Assembly (NCBI RefSeq): GCF_003350405.1 | Contig: NZ_QQAW01000001.1 | Location: forward strand, 372,001-436,000 | From: Gluconacetobacter liquefaciens | GTDB taxonomy: Bacteria > Pseudomonadota > Alphaproteobacteria > Acetobacterales > Acetobacteraceae | DNA: 64,000 bases | Direction: 5' to 3' | Shown: one piece after another, positions 8,551 to 18,199 of the stretch | How positions within the stretch are numbered: position 1 is the first letter of the stretch | Layout: each line of letters begins with the position of its first letter | Program-made: the position numbers and the translations under genes | Notes under the pieces: model-generated | What the model was told of the DNA's origin: nothing | The model's input: only the letters and a program-made list of their open reading frames with translations | The model's database searches: none

Positions 8551-9309
8551 TCAGGGTCTCGCGTGTGCCGTGATCCGTTGGCCGTGGCGCTGTTCGTCGG
8601 GTCGGCACAGGGCGGCGATGGCGGCGGCCACCAGTTCGGGCCGGGGCAGGGCGGACAGGTCGGCGGCGGGCATGGCCTGCACCCGCAGGCGGGTGGCCAC
8701 CGGGCCGGGATCGTAGAGATTGACCCGGAGCGCCGAGTCCGGCCCGATTTCGTCGGCCCAGGTCAGCACCACAGCCTCCATGGCGGCTTTCGAGGCGGCT
8801 ATCATGCCCCAGAAACTGGCGGGGCGGATGGCGTGCCCGTCGGTCAGGAATAGCGCGCGGCCGGCGGGGGCGCGATCCAACAGGGGGGCGGTGGTGCGGA
8901 TCAGCCGCCATGCGGCGGTGGTGTTGACCGCCAGCGTGGTGTCCCAGTCGGTGTCGCGCATGTGGGTGACGGGTGTGAGCATGCCCAGCATGGCGGCGCA
9001 GTGGACCAGCATGTCCAGACGGCCGAAGCGGGCGGCGATCGAGGGACCCAGCGCGTCGATCGCGGCGCCGTCGCGCAGGTCCATGGGCAGCAGGGTGGCG
9101 GGCCGGCCCGTGCGGCGGGTGATCAGGTCGTCGGTTTCCTCCAGCCCGCCCGGCGTGCGGGCGGTGAGGATGCAGTGCGCCCCGGCATCGGCCAGGGCCA
9201 GGGCGGTGGCGCGGCCGATGCCCCGGCTGGCGCCGGTGATCAGGGCGATGCTGCCAGGGGCGATGCTACCCGGGGCGACGCTGCCGGGAGGGGCGCTATC
9301 CGGCGGCAT
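8551..9309 (-). CDS. Short-chain dehydrogenase/reductase-like protein with altered catalytic residues
   Basis: 252 residues with a Rossmann fold: nucleotide-binding TGASRGIG at 25-32, an NxxA-like region near 102-106 and the typical PGPVATRLR end of strand six. In the active site the expected YxxxK reads IAASK, so Ile170 stands where the catalytic Tyr should be, with Lys174 kept. The Ser usually seen about 13 residues earlier also looks replaced (LTDGHA). It may be a non-catalytic NAD(P)-binding protein or a decaying enzyme. The N-terminus holds a tandem PGS(V/I)A repeat that may be a start artefact; GTG or ATG starts closer to residue 20 are possible. The family resembles YciK. Confidence 0.82.
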   Translation of the reverse strand: MPPDSAPPGSVAPGSIAPGSIALITGASRGIGRATALALADAGAHCILTARTPGGLEETDDLITRRTGRPATLLPMDLRDGAAIDALGPSIAARFGRLDMLVHCAAMLGMLTPVTHMRDTDWDTTLAVNTTAAWRLIRTTAPLLDRAPAGRALFLTDGHAIRPASFWGMIAASKAAMEAVVLTWADEIGPDSALRVNLYDPGPVATRLRVQAMPAADLSALPRPELVAAAIAALCRPDEQRHGQRITAHARP

Positions 9310-9332
9310 GTGGCCTCAGGCCCGGCAGGGGA

Positions 9333-10874
9333 TCACGCGGCGTCGGAATGCGGGTCGCCGCCGGCGGCTTCGTAATCGACCAGGGCGATCGGGTAGTCGC
9401 CGGTGAAGCAGGCATCGCAATAGCGGCCGGCGGCGGCGTCGCGCCCCTCATGACCCAGGGCGCGATACAGGCCGTCGAACGAGATGAAGGCCAGGCTGTC
9501 CACGCCGATCAGCTCGGCCATTTCCTTCAGGTCGTGACGCGCGGCCAGCAGTTTGCTGCGCTCGGGCGTGTCGATGCCGTAGAAGCAGGAATGGGTGGTC
9601 GGCGGTGAGGAGATGCGCATATGCACCTCGCGCGCGCCCGCCGCGCGGACCATGTCCACGATCTTGCGCGAAGTGGTGCCGCGCACGATCGAATCATCGA
9701 CCAGCACCACGCGCTTGCCGTCCAGCACGGGGCGGTTGGTCGAATGTTTCAGCTTGACGCCCAGATGGCGGATCTGGTCGGTCGGCTCGATGAAGGTGCG
9801 GCCGACATAATGGTTGCGGATGATGCCGAGTTCGAAGGGAATGCCGCTGGCCATCGCATAGCCCATGGCCGAGGGCACGCCGGAATCCGGCACCGGCACG
9901 ATCACGTCGGCCTCGACCCCGCTTTCGCGGGCCAGTTCGACGCCGATGCGCTTGCGCGCCTCGTAGACCGGCACGCCGTCCAGCACCGAGTCCGGGCGGG
10001 CGAAATAGATATATTCGAACACGCAGAAGCGGGCCGTCCGCTCGCCGAAGGGCTTGACCGACCGCACGCCGTCATTGTCGATGATGACGACTTCGCCCGG
10101 TTCGACGTCGCGGACGAATTCCGCGCCTACGATGTCCAGCGCGCAGGTCTCGCTGGCCAGCACCCATGAGGGCGGGGCGGACTCGGTCTCGCCGGGGATG
10201 CGGCCCAGGATCAGCGGCCGCACGCCCAGCGGGTCGCGTACGCCGATCAGCGCCTCGCGTGACAGCACCACCAGCGAATAGGCCCCGAGCACCTGCTTCA
10301 GTGCGTCGATCAGCCGGTCGATCACCGAGGCGTAGAGCGAGATCGCGATCAGGTGGATGAACACCTCGCTATCGGTCGTGGACTGGAAGATGCAGCCGCG
10401 GCGGATCAGGGCGCGCTTGAGGGTTTCGGCGTTCGTCAGGTTGCCGTTATGCGCTACCGCCAGGCCGCCGAACTCGAAATCGGCGAAGAGCGGCTGCACA
10501 TTGCGGATCAGCGTGGCGCCGGTGGTGGCGTAGCGGTTGTGGCCCACCGCCCGGTGGCCGGGCAGGGTGGCCATGACCCGTGCGTCGCCGAACACGTCGC
10601 CGACCAGCCCCAGCCCCTTGTGGGTGTGGAAGCGCTCGCCGTCATATGACACGATGCCGGTTGCTTCCTGCCCGCGATGCTGGAGCGCGTGCAGTCCCAG
10701 CGCCGTCAGCGCCGAGGCATCGTTGACGTTCCAGACGCCGAAGACGCCGCATTCCTCATGGGGCTTGTCGTCGTCGTGCCACTGCGGCGGCACGTCGTCG
10801 CGGTGGCCCGACGGACACGCGGCGGCCGGGCTGCATGAGGTGGCGGCCTGCGGGGCAGTGGGGCGGATCGGCAT
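9333..10874 (-). CDS. purF: Amidophosphoribosyltransferase
   Basis: 513 residues. It makes 5-phosphoribosylamine from PRPP and glutamine, the committed step of purine synthesis. The first 41 residues are probably a propeptide, since the Ntn-hydrolase nucleophile is Cys42 in EECGVFGVW, exposed after cleavage. The glutaminase domain ([14 protein letters not shown]) is followed by the phosphoribosyltransferase domain with the PRPP loop [14 protein letters not shown]. The start ATG at 10874 could lie later, but all options keep the Cys. cvpA sits 88 bp upstream on the same strand, the cvpA-purF order seen in many proteobacteria. Confidence 0.97.
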   Translation of the reverse strand: MPIRPTAPQAATSCSPAAACPSGHRDDVPPQWHDDDKPHEECGVFGVWNVNDASALTALGLHALQHRGQEATGIVSYDGERFHTHKGLGLVGDVFGDARVMATLPGHRAVGHNRYATTGATLIRNVQPLFADFEFGGLAVAHNGNLTNAETLKRALIRRGCIFQSTTDSEVFIHLIAISLYASVIDRLIDALKQVLGAYSLVVLSREALIGVRDPLGVRPLILGRIPGETESAPPSWVLASETCALDIVGAEFVRDVEPGEVVIIDNDGVRSVKPFGERTARFCVFEYIYFARPDSVLDGVPVYEARKRIGVELARESGVEADVIVPVPDSGVPSAMGYAMASGIPFELGIIRNHYVGRTFIEPTDQIRHLGVKLKHSTNRPVLDGKRVVLVDDSIVRGTTSRKIVDMVRAAGAREVHMRISSPPTTHSCFYGIDTPERSKLLAARHDLKEMAELIGVDSLAFISFDGLYRALGHEGRDAAAGRYCDACFTGDYPIALVDYEAAGGDPHSDAA

Positions 10875-10962
10875 GATCAGTTCTCTCTTTCCTCGGCTTG
10901 TGACCGGGCGAAGACCCTGGGCAGGCCCCAGGGAGGCGAAGGGGAAAGGCCCCGTTCAGGGG

Positions 10963-11493
10963 TCATATCGGGGCGTCATGGCCCGTCTGCATCGGTTGCG
11001 CAAGGCGTGTCTGCATGGAAATGGGCAGGAGTCCGCTCAGAAAGAAGGCCCCCCGTGCAACGAAAGCGGTTGCCCGTGCGTCCTGCACCGGTTGGGGCCA
11101 ATCCATCGGGGCCACTTCCGTCGCTACCGCGACGTAGAGCGCGGCCAGAAGAACATAGCCACGCAGGCCACCGAACAGCAGGCCCAGCATGCCGTTCAGC
11201 CCCCCGAAAACCGAATCGCGGACGAGCTGGCCGAGAATATGGGCCAGTAGCGTGAAGACGATCAGCAGCCCGATAAAGGGCAAGACGAAGCCGGCGGCGG
11301 TGGCAACCAGCGGATTGTCGATCCAGGGTGTGAGCGCCTGATGCACCGGGTCCATCCAGCGCAGGGCCAGGACCAGCGCGCCGGCCCAGGTCGCCAGACC
11401 CAGGATTTCGCGGACCAGGCCGCGCGCCCATCCGAACACCGCCGAGGCCAGCACGACCAGTGCCGCCGCCAGATCCACCCAGGCCCCGTTCAT
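10963..11493 (-). CDS. cvpA: CvpA family membrane protein
   Basis: 176 residues from the ATG at 11493; the frame stays open further upstream but that part is Arg/Pro-rich and not protein-like. Four hydrophobic segments (about 6-26, 31-50, 65-90 and 103-123) and the family pattern GWARGLVREILGLATW mark CvpA. The protein is linked genetically to colicin V export, biofilm formation and envelope stress; its molecular job is not established. It probably shares a transcript with purF downstream. Confidence 0.9.
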   Translation of the reverse strand: MNGAWVDLAAALVVLASAVFGWARGLVREILGLATWAGALVLALRWMDPVHQALTPWIDNPLVATAAGFVLPFIGLLIVFTLLAHILGQLVRDSVFGGLNGMLGLLFGGLRGYVLLAALYVAVATEVAPMDWPQPVQDARATAFVARGAFFLSGLLPISMQTRLAQPMQTGHDAPI

Positions 11494-11668
11494 GGACCGG
11501 GATCGGCCACCGGGCCGGATACTGGCAAAAAAGGAACCCGAGACATGAGGGGCGGAACTGTCCTTGTGCTGTGGCGGGCCGTCATGAAACAGCTTCCGAG
11601 GCGCGACCCTGGCGCGCTTATGCCACCCGTCCCTCTCCGGTGCCAAAGGAAAGATCGCACCCCCGCCA

Positions 11669-12094
11669 TCAGGGCAGCTTGGTGGACTGGATCTTCCACG
11701 GGCGGCCCAGGGCGCGCCCGGCCGACCGCCCGGCACGGCGATGCGGCGTGTTGTTCAGCATCATCAGCAATTCGCCGACCTGGGTGCGGCGGTCCAGTTC
11801 GGTCCATACCGCGCCGGCCGAGAGGTTCCGTGCTGCCCAGATCCGCATCAGGCTGGTCAGCACATGGGCGCTCTCGCGGATGAGCTGGCTCCTGTCGCCG
11901 GCGATCAGCCCCACCACGCAATGGTCCCCATGCACGCCGAAGGCACGGGTCAGGCGGCGGATGTCGCGCTCCGTGGGAGGGGGCGCCTGAGCGGCATCCT
12001 GCGACAGCGCCTGCCACAGGGCCTCGACCGCCTGCCGTGCCTCGGGCGCGGCGGGGGTGTCGTCATCCGGCGGTGGAGGGGGGGAAGGTGCCAT
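11669..12094 (-). CDS. Unknown protein resembling a degenerate HisE/MazG-type pyrophosphohydrolase
   Basis: 141 residues with a Pro/Asp-rich N-terminus. From about residue 50 the sequence LIAGDRSQLIRESAHVLTSL and IWAARNLSAGAVWTELDRR follows the spacing of the phosphoribosyl-ATP pyrophosphohydrolase (HisE) helices. However, the acidic metal-binding cluster expected before it (KVGEEAxE in HisE) reads HGDHCVV here, so catalysis looks unlikely. This similarity is by eye and should be treated as a hypothesis. It lies between metH and cvpA on the same strand, 70 bp downstream of the metH stop. Confidence 0.55.
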   Translation of the reverse strand: MAPSPPPPPDDDTPAAPEARQAVEALWQALSQDAAQAPPPTERDIRRLTRAFGVHGDHCVVGLIAGDRSQLIRESAHVLTSLMRIWAARNLSAGAVWTELDRRTQVGELLMMLNNTPHRRAGRSAGRALGRPWKIQSTKLP

Positions 12095-12163
12095 CCCGCG
12101 ATGATGCCGGGGGGGGGATCATGCGGTCAACATCGCGCGACGACGGCAAATGGCGGTCTTGCG

Positions 12164-15100
12164 TCAGATCGAAAAATATTTCGCCTGCGGATTGAGGACC
12201 ACCAGGGCCGAGGTCGATTGCTCGGGGTGCAACTGGTAGCCGTCGGTCAGCGACACGCCGATTCGCTCGGCATCCAGCAGTTTCAGGATCGGCTCCTGGT
12301 CCTCCAGACGGGGGCAGGCGGGATAGCCGAAGGAGTAGCGCGATCCGCGATAGCCCTGCTGGAGCAGCTTCGCCATGTCGCGATCGTCCTCGGCGGCGAA
12401 GCCCAGTTCGGCGCGGATGCGCTTGTGGGTATATTCCGCCATCGCCTCGGCCATTTCGACCGAAAGCCCGTGCAGATAGAGGTAATCCTTGTAGCGGTTG
12501 GCCTCGAACCATTCGCGGGCCATGTCCGACGCCTTCTGCCCCACGGTGACGACCTGCAACCCGATCACGTCGCGGGCTTCGTCGTCCACGTCGCGCACGA
12601 AATCGGCGATGCAGGCGCCGTCCTCGCGCGGCTGGCGGGGCAGGGCGAAGCGGGCCACCTCGGTGGTGCCGTCCTCGGCGAACAGGATCAGGTCGTTGCC
12701 CTGGCCCGCTGCCTTCCAGTAGCCGTAGGAGGCCTGGGGCCGCAGGATGTCGTGCTCGGCCGCCAGCGCCAGCATGCGGCGCAGCACGGGGCGCAGTTCC
12801 TGTTTCGCCCAGCCCATGAAATCGTCCAGCGAGCGGCCCTGTTTGCGGAAGCCCCACTGGAATTGATAGAGCGACCGCTCGTTGAGGAACGGCAGCACGG
12901 CATCCGGCGTGGCTTCCAGCACCCTGGAGCCCCAGAAGGGCGGGGTGATGGTCGGCTCGCCCTGCGTCAGGCGGTGGCGGCGGGCGCGGGCGGCGGCGAC
13001 GTCGACGGGGCCGAAGCCGCGCTGCTCCTGCTGCTCCATGTCGCGGGGCCGCGAACGGGTGGCCTTGCCGGCGCGGCGGGAGCGGACGGCGGCGAGGTAG
13101 TTGTCGAACTCGCCTTTCGCCACCTGGTCCATCAGCGACAGGCCGTCGAATGCGTCGCGGGCATAGGCCACCCGCCCGTCGGTGCCGTAGGCGGCGGCGC
13201 AGTCTTCCTCGACGTAATTGCGGGTCAATGCCGCACCGCCCAGCAGCACGGGCAGGTCGACGCCCTGGCGGGCCATCTCTTCGAGGTTCTCGCGCATGAT
13301 CACCGTCGACTTGACCAGCAGGCCCGACATGCCGACCGCATCGGCGTTATGTTCGCGCGCGGCGGCGATCATGTCGGCGACCGGCACCTTGATGCCCAGG
13401 TTGATGACCCGGTAGCCGTTGTTGGTCATGATGATATCGACCAGATTCTTGCCGATATCATGCACGTCGCCCTTGACGGTGGCCAGCACGATGATGCCGC
13501 GGGCCTGGCCCTCGACGCGCTCCATGTGCGGCTCCAGATGCGCGACAGCGGCCTTCATCGTCTCGGCCGATTGGAGCACGAAGGGGAGCTGCATCTTGCC
13601 GGCGCCGAACAGTTCGCCCACCACCTTCATGCCGTCCAGCAGGATGGTGTTGATGATGTCCAACGGCGGGATGGTCTGCATCGCCTCGTCGAGATCGGCT
13701 TCCAGCCCCTTGCGGTCGCCATCGACGATGCGGTCCTTCAGGCGGCCTTCGACCGTTTCGGCGCGCACCTTCTTCACCGCGTCGCTGGCCTTGCGGTCGG
13801 CGAACAGCTCCAGCAGCTTTTGCAGCGGGTCGTAGCCCTCGGTGCGGCGGTCGAAGATCAGGTCTTCGGCCACCTTCACCTCTTCCGCCGGGATCAGGTG
13901 CAGCGGGCGGATCTTGGAGACGTGGACGATCGCCGCCGTCATGCCCGCGCGCACCGCGTGGTCGAGGAACACCGAGTTCAGCACCGCGCGCGCCGCCGGG
14001 TTCAGGCCGAAAGAGATGTTGGACAGGCCCAGCACGATCTGGATATCGGGGAAACGCTCATGGATCTGGCGGATGCCCTCCAGAGTCCACAGCCCCAGCT
14101 TGCGGTCGTCCTCGACGCCGGTGCCGATGGTGAAGGTCAGCGGGTCGATCATCAGGTCCGACTGCGGCAGGCCGTGGCGGTCGCAGGCGAATTCCACCAG
14201 GCGGGTGGCGATGCGCAGCTTGTCCTCGGCCGTCTTGGCCATGCCGACTTCATCGATCGTCAGCGCCACCACGGCGGCGCCGAACTTGCGGGCCAGAAGC
14301 ATGCGGTCGTGCGCGTGGCCCTCGCCATCCTCGAAATTGATCGAGTTGATGATCGCTTTGCCGCCATAGAGCTTGAGCGCGGCTTCGATGACCGGCGTTT
14401 CGGTGGAATCGATCACCAGCGGTGCGTTGACCGAGGCGGTGAAGCGGGTCACCACCTCGTTCATCTCGCACATCTCGTCGCGGCCGACGAAAGCGGTGCA
14501 GATATCCAGCGCGTTGGAGCCTTCGCCCACCTGTTCGCGGCCCACGGCGACGCAGCCGTCCCAGTCGCCCTCTTCCTGAAGGGTGCGCCATTTCTTGGAC
14601 CCGTTGGCGTTGCAGCGCTCGCCGATCGAGAAATAGCTGTTTTCCTGCCGCAACGGCACCTGGGTGTAGAGGCTGGCGACCGAGGGAATCCAGACCGGGC
14701 GACGCACGATCGGGGCGGGGCGGTGGCGGCCGGTGCCCTCGGCGCGGCGGCGCAGCATGGCGTCCAGCGCCGCGATATGCGGGGTGGAGGTGCCGCAGCA
14801 GCCGCCGACCAGATTCAGGCCGTCTTCGGTGATGAAGCGTTCCACCCAGCTTGCCATGTCGGCCGGCGAGAGCGGGTAGTGGGTCTGGCCGTTGACCAGT
14901 TCGGGCAGGCCGGCATTGGGCTGGATGGAGACCATGCCGGGCCAGTTGGTGGCAAGCCAGCGCACATGCTCGGCCATTTCCTGCGGGCCGGTGGCGCAGT
15001 TCAGCCCCATCAGCGGCACGTCCAGCGCGTGGATGGCGGTGGCCGCCGCCGCGATGTCCGGCCCGACCAGCAGGGTGCCGGTGGTCTCGACCGTGACCTG

Positions 15101-15670
15101 CACGAAGATGGGCGTGTCGGTAGCCATCTCGGCGCGGGCGATCTTCGCGCCGTTCACCGCCGCCTTGATCTGGAGCGTGTCCTGGCAGGTTTCGATCAGC
15201 AGCGCATCGACGCCGCCTTCGATCAGGCCGCGGCACTGTTCGGCGATGCCGGCTTCCAGCGTGTCATAGTCGATATTGCCCAGCGAGGGCAGCTTGGTGC
15301 CCGGACCGATCGAGCCGATCACATAGCGGTGGCGGCCGTCGGCGAAGCTCTCGGCGGCCTCGCGCGCCAGATGCGCGGCGGTGCGGTTGATCTCGCGCGC
15401 CCGGTCGGTCAGGCCGAATTCGCCCAGCGTGATGGGCGAGCCGCCGAAGGAATTGGTTTCCACCATATCCGCGCCGGCTTCGAAATAGCCGCGATGGATT
15501 TCGCGCACCAGTTCGGGGCGGGACAGGTTCAGGATCTCGGTGCAGTTCTCCTGCCCCCAGTAATCGCGTTCGACATCAAGGTCGAGCACCTGCACGCGCG
15601 AGCCCATGCCGCCGTCGCAGAGCAGGACCTGGTCACGGAGGGCGTCGAGAAGATGGGGGCGAGCGGTCAT
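12164..15670 (-). CDS. metH: Cobalamin-dependent methionine synthase
   Basis: 1168 residues. It transfers methyl from 5-methyltetrahydrofolate to homocysteine through cobalamin. Four modules are visible in order: the homocysteine-binding barrel ending with the zinc ligands GGCCGTSTPH near residue 290, the pterin-binding domain (NSINFEDGEGHAHD, LTFTIGTGVEDDRK), the cap and B12 domain with the base-off His motif DVHDIGKNLV, and the C-terminal reactivation domain (PACPRLEDQ, SMA-like end). Length is only slightly below that of E. coli MetH (1227). No cobalamin riboswitch is seen in the 70 bp upstream. Confidence 0.97.
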   Translation of the reverse strand: MTARPHLLDALRDQVLLCDGGMGSRVQVLDLDVERDYWGQENCTEILNLSRPELVREIHRGYFEAGADMVETNSFGGSPITLGEFGLTDRAREINRTAAHLAREAAESFADGRHRYVIGSIGPGTKLPSLGNIDYDTLEAGIAEQCRGLIEGGVDALLIETCQDTLQIKAAVNGAKIARAEMATDTPIFVQVTVETTGTLLVGPDIAAAATAIHALDVPLMGLNCATGPQEMAEHVRWLATNWPGMVSIQPNAGLPELVNGQTHYPLSPADMASWVERFITEDGLNLVGGCCGTSTPHIAALDAMLRRRAEGTGRHRPAPIVRRPVWIPSVASLYTQVPLRQENSYFSIGERCNANGSKKWRTLQEEGDWDGCVAVGREQVGEGSNALDICTAFVGRDEMCEMNEVVTRFTASVNAPLVIDSTETPVIEAALKLYGGKAIINSINFEDGEGHAHDRMLLARKFGAAVVALTIDEVGMAKTAEDKLRIATRLVEFACDRHGLPQSDLMIDPLTFTIGTGVEDDRKLGLWTLEGIRQIHERFPDIQIVLGLSNISFGLNPAARAVLNSVFLDHAVRAGMTAAIVHVSKIRPLHLIPAEEVKVAEDLIFDRRTEGYDPLQKLLELFADRKASDAVKKVRAETVEGRLKDRIVDGDRKGLEADLDEAMQTIPPLDIINTILLDGMKVVGELFGAGKMQLPFVLQSAETMKAAVAHLEPHMERVEGQARGIIVLATVKGDVHDIGKNLVDIIMTNNGYRVINLGIKVPVADMIAAAREHNADAVGMSGLLVKSTVIMRENLEEMARQGVDLPVLLGGAALTRNYVEEDCAAAYGTDGRVAYARDAFDGLSLMDQVAKGEFDNYLAAVRSRRAGKATRSRPRDMEQQEQRGFGPVDVAAARARRHRLTQGEPTITPPFWGSRVLEATPDAVLPFLNERSLYQFQWGFRKQGRSLDDFMGWAKQELRPVLRRMLALAAEHDILRPQASYGYWKAAGQGNDLILFAEDGTTEVARFALPRQPREDGACIADFVRDVDDEARDVIGLQVVTVGQKASDMAREWFEANRYKDYLYLHGLSVEMAEAMAEYTHKRIRAELGFAAEDDRDMAKLLQQGYRGSRYSFGYPACPRLEDQEPILKLLDAERIGVSLTDGYQLHPEQSTSALVVLNPQAKYFSI

Positions 15671-15739
15671 CGTGATCCTGCGATCCGGGCGGAAGGGGAA
15701 GCAGGTGTTATGCCCCAGCGCGGCCGCGTGTCCAGCCTG

Positions 15740-17035
15740 TTATGGCCGGACGGCCCGCCATGCCGCCGCCGCCAGCAGCATGAGGCCGAGCAGCGAGGAC
15801 ATGACCATGGCCACCGCGACGCCCATGGTGCCGAAATGCGGCATGAACACGCCGAGCCCGGCGAACAGCACGAGCGTGCGTATGAGGCGAACCCGCAACG
15901 CCCGTCCGGCATGGCCGATCGCAAGCAGGGCCGGTTCGAAATTGACGCCGATCAGATCCAGCGCGGCGGCGATGCCCAGCACCAGCAGGAGCGGGAAAAC
16001 CCCCACGGATTCCTTGCCCGCCATAAGGTGCAGCACCGGCTGCCCCAAGGCGAAAAGCATGACGAGAATGATGGCCGTGCTGCCGACGGCCAGCCGGGTG
16101 GAGCGCCCCAGCAGCCGCCGGATGCTGGCCCGGTCCTCCGTCGCGTGCGAACGCGCGAATTCCGGGAGGACGGCGCGGGCGAACATTTCCGACACCCGCA
16201 CCAGCGCCTGGCTGAGTTGGTAAGCCAGGCGATAATGACCGGCATCGGCGGCACCGGTCGCGACGCCGACCACCAGGACGAGCATGTTGTTGCAGCCGGT
16301 GCCGACGATCGAATTCAGGTTGGTCAGCCAGGCAAAGTGCCAGATGCCGGGGTTCTCGTCGGGCGCGGACCGGAAGGCGCGCAGCGTTATCGCACGCGTG
16401 AAACCCGGCATGACCTGTTGCGCGCAGACCCAGTAGATGACGGCCGTGACGATGTCGGCGATTGCCCAGGCGAGAAGAAAGCCCATGACCGTGGGGGCCC
16501 ATAGTACCGCCGCGACCGCGCCCACGAAGCGCATGATCGGTGTCGCCGCGTCGGCCATCGCGCCGACACGGTAGCGGTCGCGCACGCGCAGGACGCCGAC
16601 CGCCGTGGAGCGAATGGACAGCAGGAGTACGAAGCAGAAGGCCAGCGCGGCGTGGGACAGGCCGTCCGACCAGCCGAGCAGCGGTTGCAGGAGCGTGACG
16701 CCCCCCCATGCGATCAGGCAGCCAGCCACGGCGCCGGCGATATCGAGCCCCAGGCAGAAGCCGATCAGGCGTGTCAGGGCGCCTTCATTCCCGGCCAGCA
16801 GGTGGTGCGCGCCGTAACGGATGACGATCTGCCAGGTCTGGAAGCTGACGATCGCGGCGACGGACTGCGCGGTGCCGAAAATGAGGGTGAATTCACCGAA
16901 GCCCTCGCTTTTGAGTACCCGTACGGCCAATCCCAAATAAATAAGGCTGAGTACTGCGCCGACACCCTTGCCTGCCAGTAGCCAGGAGACGTTCATCAGT
17001 GCTCGTTTGAGCGAACCCTGCTTGTTTTCTACCAA
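15740..17035 (-). CDS. Polysaccharide flippase-like membrane protein (Wzx/MATE-type)
   Basis: 431 residues, almost wholly hydrophobic with about 12 predicted membrane helices and short basic loops, and the N-terminal pattern of O-antigen flippases (SWLLAGKGVGAVLSLIYLGLAVRVL). Such proteins move lipid-linked sugar units across the inner membrane. It is transcribed away from two glycerophosphotransferase-like genes that begin within 50 bp, so the two units probably share a promoter region and serve the same surface polymer. The substrate is unknown. Confidence 0.82.
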   Translation of the reverse strand: MVENKQGSLKRALMNVSWLLAGKGVGAVLSLIYLGLAVRVLKSEGFGEFTLIFGTAQSVAAIVSFQTWQIVIRYGAHHLLAGNEGALTRLIGFCLGLDIAGAVAGCLIAWGGVTLLQPLLGWSDGLSHAALAFCFVLLLSIRSTAVGVLRVRDRYRVGAMADAATPIMRFVGAVAAVLWAPTVMGFLLAWAIADIVTAVIYWVCAQQVMPGFTRAITLRAFRSAPDENPGIWHFAWLTNLNSIVGTGCNNMLVLVVGVATGAADAGHYRLAYQLSQALVRVSEMFARAVLPEFARSHATEDRASIRRLLGRSTRLAVGSTAIILVMLFALGQPVLHLMAGKESVGVFPLLLVLGIAAALDLIGVNFEPALLAIGHAGRALRVRLIRTLVLFAGLGVFMPHFGTMGVAVAMVMSSLLGLMLLAAAAWRAVRP

Positions 17036-17083
17036 TGTCAGAAGCTCTTGTTCTTTATATGCCTATGCCCTATGCGTCGGAGC

Positions 17084-18199
17084 ATGGTCGAGGTCGCATT
17101 CCTGTACATTGCCGAATCCTATCAATGCTATCACGCAGCAGCGATCGCTCTCGAACTGGCGAAATATGACGGCGTGAGGGTGACGAGCTTCTACAACGAC
17201 CCCGAGACGCCCTATCACCTCGAGCGTGTTCGCCAGGCCATGGGAGGAGCCGAAATCCCCTGTCATCGCCTGCGCCGGTCTATGCCGACGGTCGTGATGC
17301 AGTCAATCCGCACGCTGGGCATGTTCAAGGACATGGTCCTGCGCGACAACGCGTCGATGCTCAACCGATATGATGCGATTGTAACGGTGGAGGATACGGT
17401 CGCCTCCGCGCGGCGGCTCGGAATCACCCGGCCGAAGCTCATTTATATTCCGCATGGCTGCGGCGATCGGGCTCGCGGTTTTACCGAGGAGGTCCGGTCG
17501 TTTGATTACGTTCTGTTGCCGGGGCAGAAATCGGCCCGGAGGATGCTTGCCTCCAACCTGATCAAACCCGATAATCATGCGGTGATCGGTTCGGTCAAGC
17601 TGGAGACATGCGACATATTGCCGCATGGCGATGGTCCTCTTTTTCCTGTGGCCCGGCCTACCGTTCTCTATAATGCCCACAAGGCGCGCGGCCTGTCGTC
17701 CTGGCGGCGGTTCGTCAAACCGATGTTGCGGCAGTTCGCCGATCAGTCGGAGTTCAACCTGATCGTTGCGCCGCATACGAAGATGTTCCGCCGCCGCAGC
17801 CAGAAGGTGCGGGATCGGTGGAACGGGTTGGGCAATGCGACGACCCTGGTCGATAGCGGGTCCAACAAGTGTGTCGACATGACCTATACGAACGCGGCGG
17901 ATATCTATGTTGGCGATGTCAGCAGCCAGGTCTATGAGTTTCTGAACACGCCAAGACCGTGCGTCTTTCTGAACGCGCATAATATTGCCTGGCGGGACGA
18001 TCCGAGCTTCCAGCACTGGCACCTGGGCGACGTCGTCGAGACGCCGGATGATCTTCTGCCCGCGATCAGGGCCGCCGAGGCGCGGCATGCGCTTTATCGC
18101 GCGCGTCAGGAGGACATGGCGGGCCGATCCCTGGGAGATCGCTCTCCAGGCGCCGCGCGACGCGCCGCGACGATTATTCGGGACATTCTGCGGACATGA
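17084..18199 (+). CDS. CDP-glycerol glycerophosphotransferase-like protein, copy 1
   Basis: 371 residues from the ATG at 17084; ATG 17072 is a close alternative. The start was chosen by matching the beginning of the paralogue downstream. The C-terminal half shows the pattern of the CDP-glycerol/ribitol polymerase family: MTYTNAADIYVGDVSSQVYEF followed by PRPCVFLN, with IPHGCGDRARGF in the middle. These enzymes add glycerol-phosphate or related units to surface polymers. No signal peptide or membrane helix is seen, so it acts on the cytoplasmic side. It overlaps the next gene by ATGA and is divergent from the flippase. Confidence 0.72.
   Translation: MVEVAFLYIAESYQCYHAAAIALELAKYDGVRVTSFYNDPETPYHLERVRQAMGGAEIPCHRLRRSMPTVVMQSIRTLGMFKDMVLRDNASMLNRYDAIVTVEDTVASARRLGITRPKLIYIPHGCGDRARGFTEEVRSFDYVLLPGQKSARRMLASNLIKPDNHAVIGSVKLETCDILPHGDGPLFPVARPTVLYNAHKARGLSSWRRFVKPMLRQFADQSEFNLIVAPHTKMFRRRSQKVRDRWNGLGNATTLVDSGSNKCVDMTYTNAADIYVGDVSSQVYEFLNTPRPCVFLNAHNIAWRDDPSFQHWHLGDVVETPDDLLPAIRAAEARHALYRARQEDMAGRSLGDRSPGAARRAATIIRDILRT

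Noticed and set aside
11741-16504. A 1587-codon open frame on the plus strand
   Set aside because: Antisense to metH and the flippase gene, with low-complexity composition. Both of those genes have clear family motifs.
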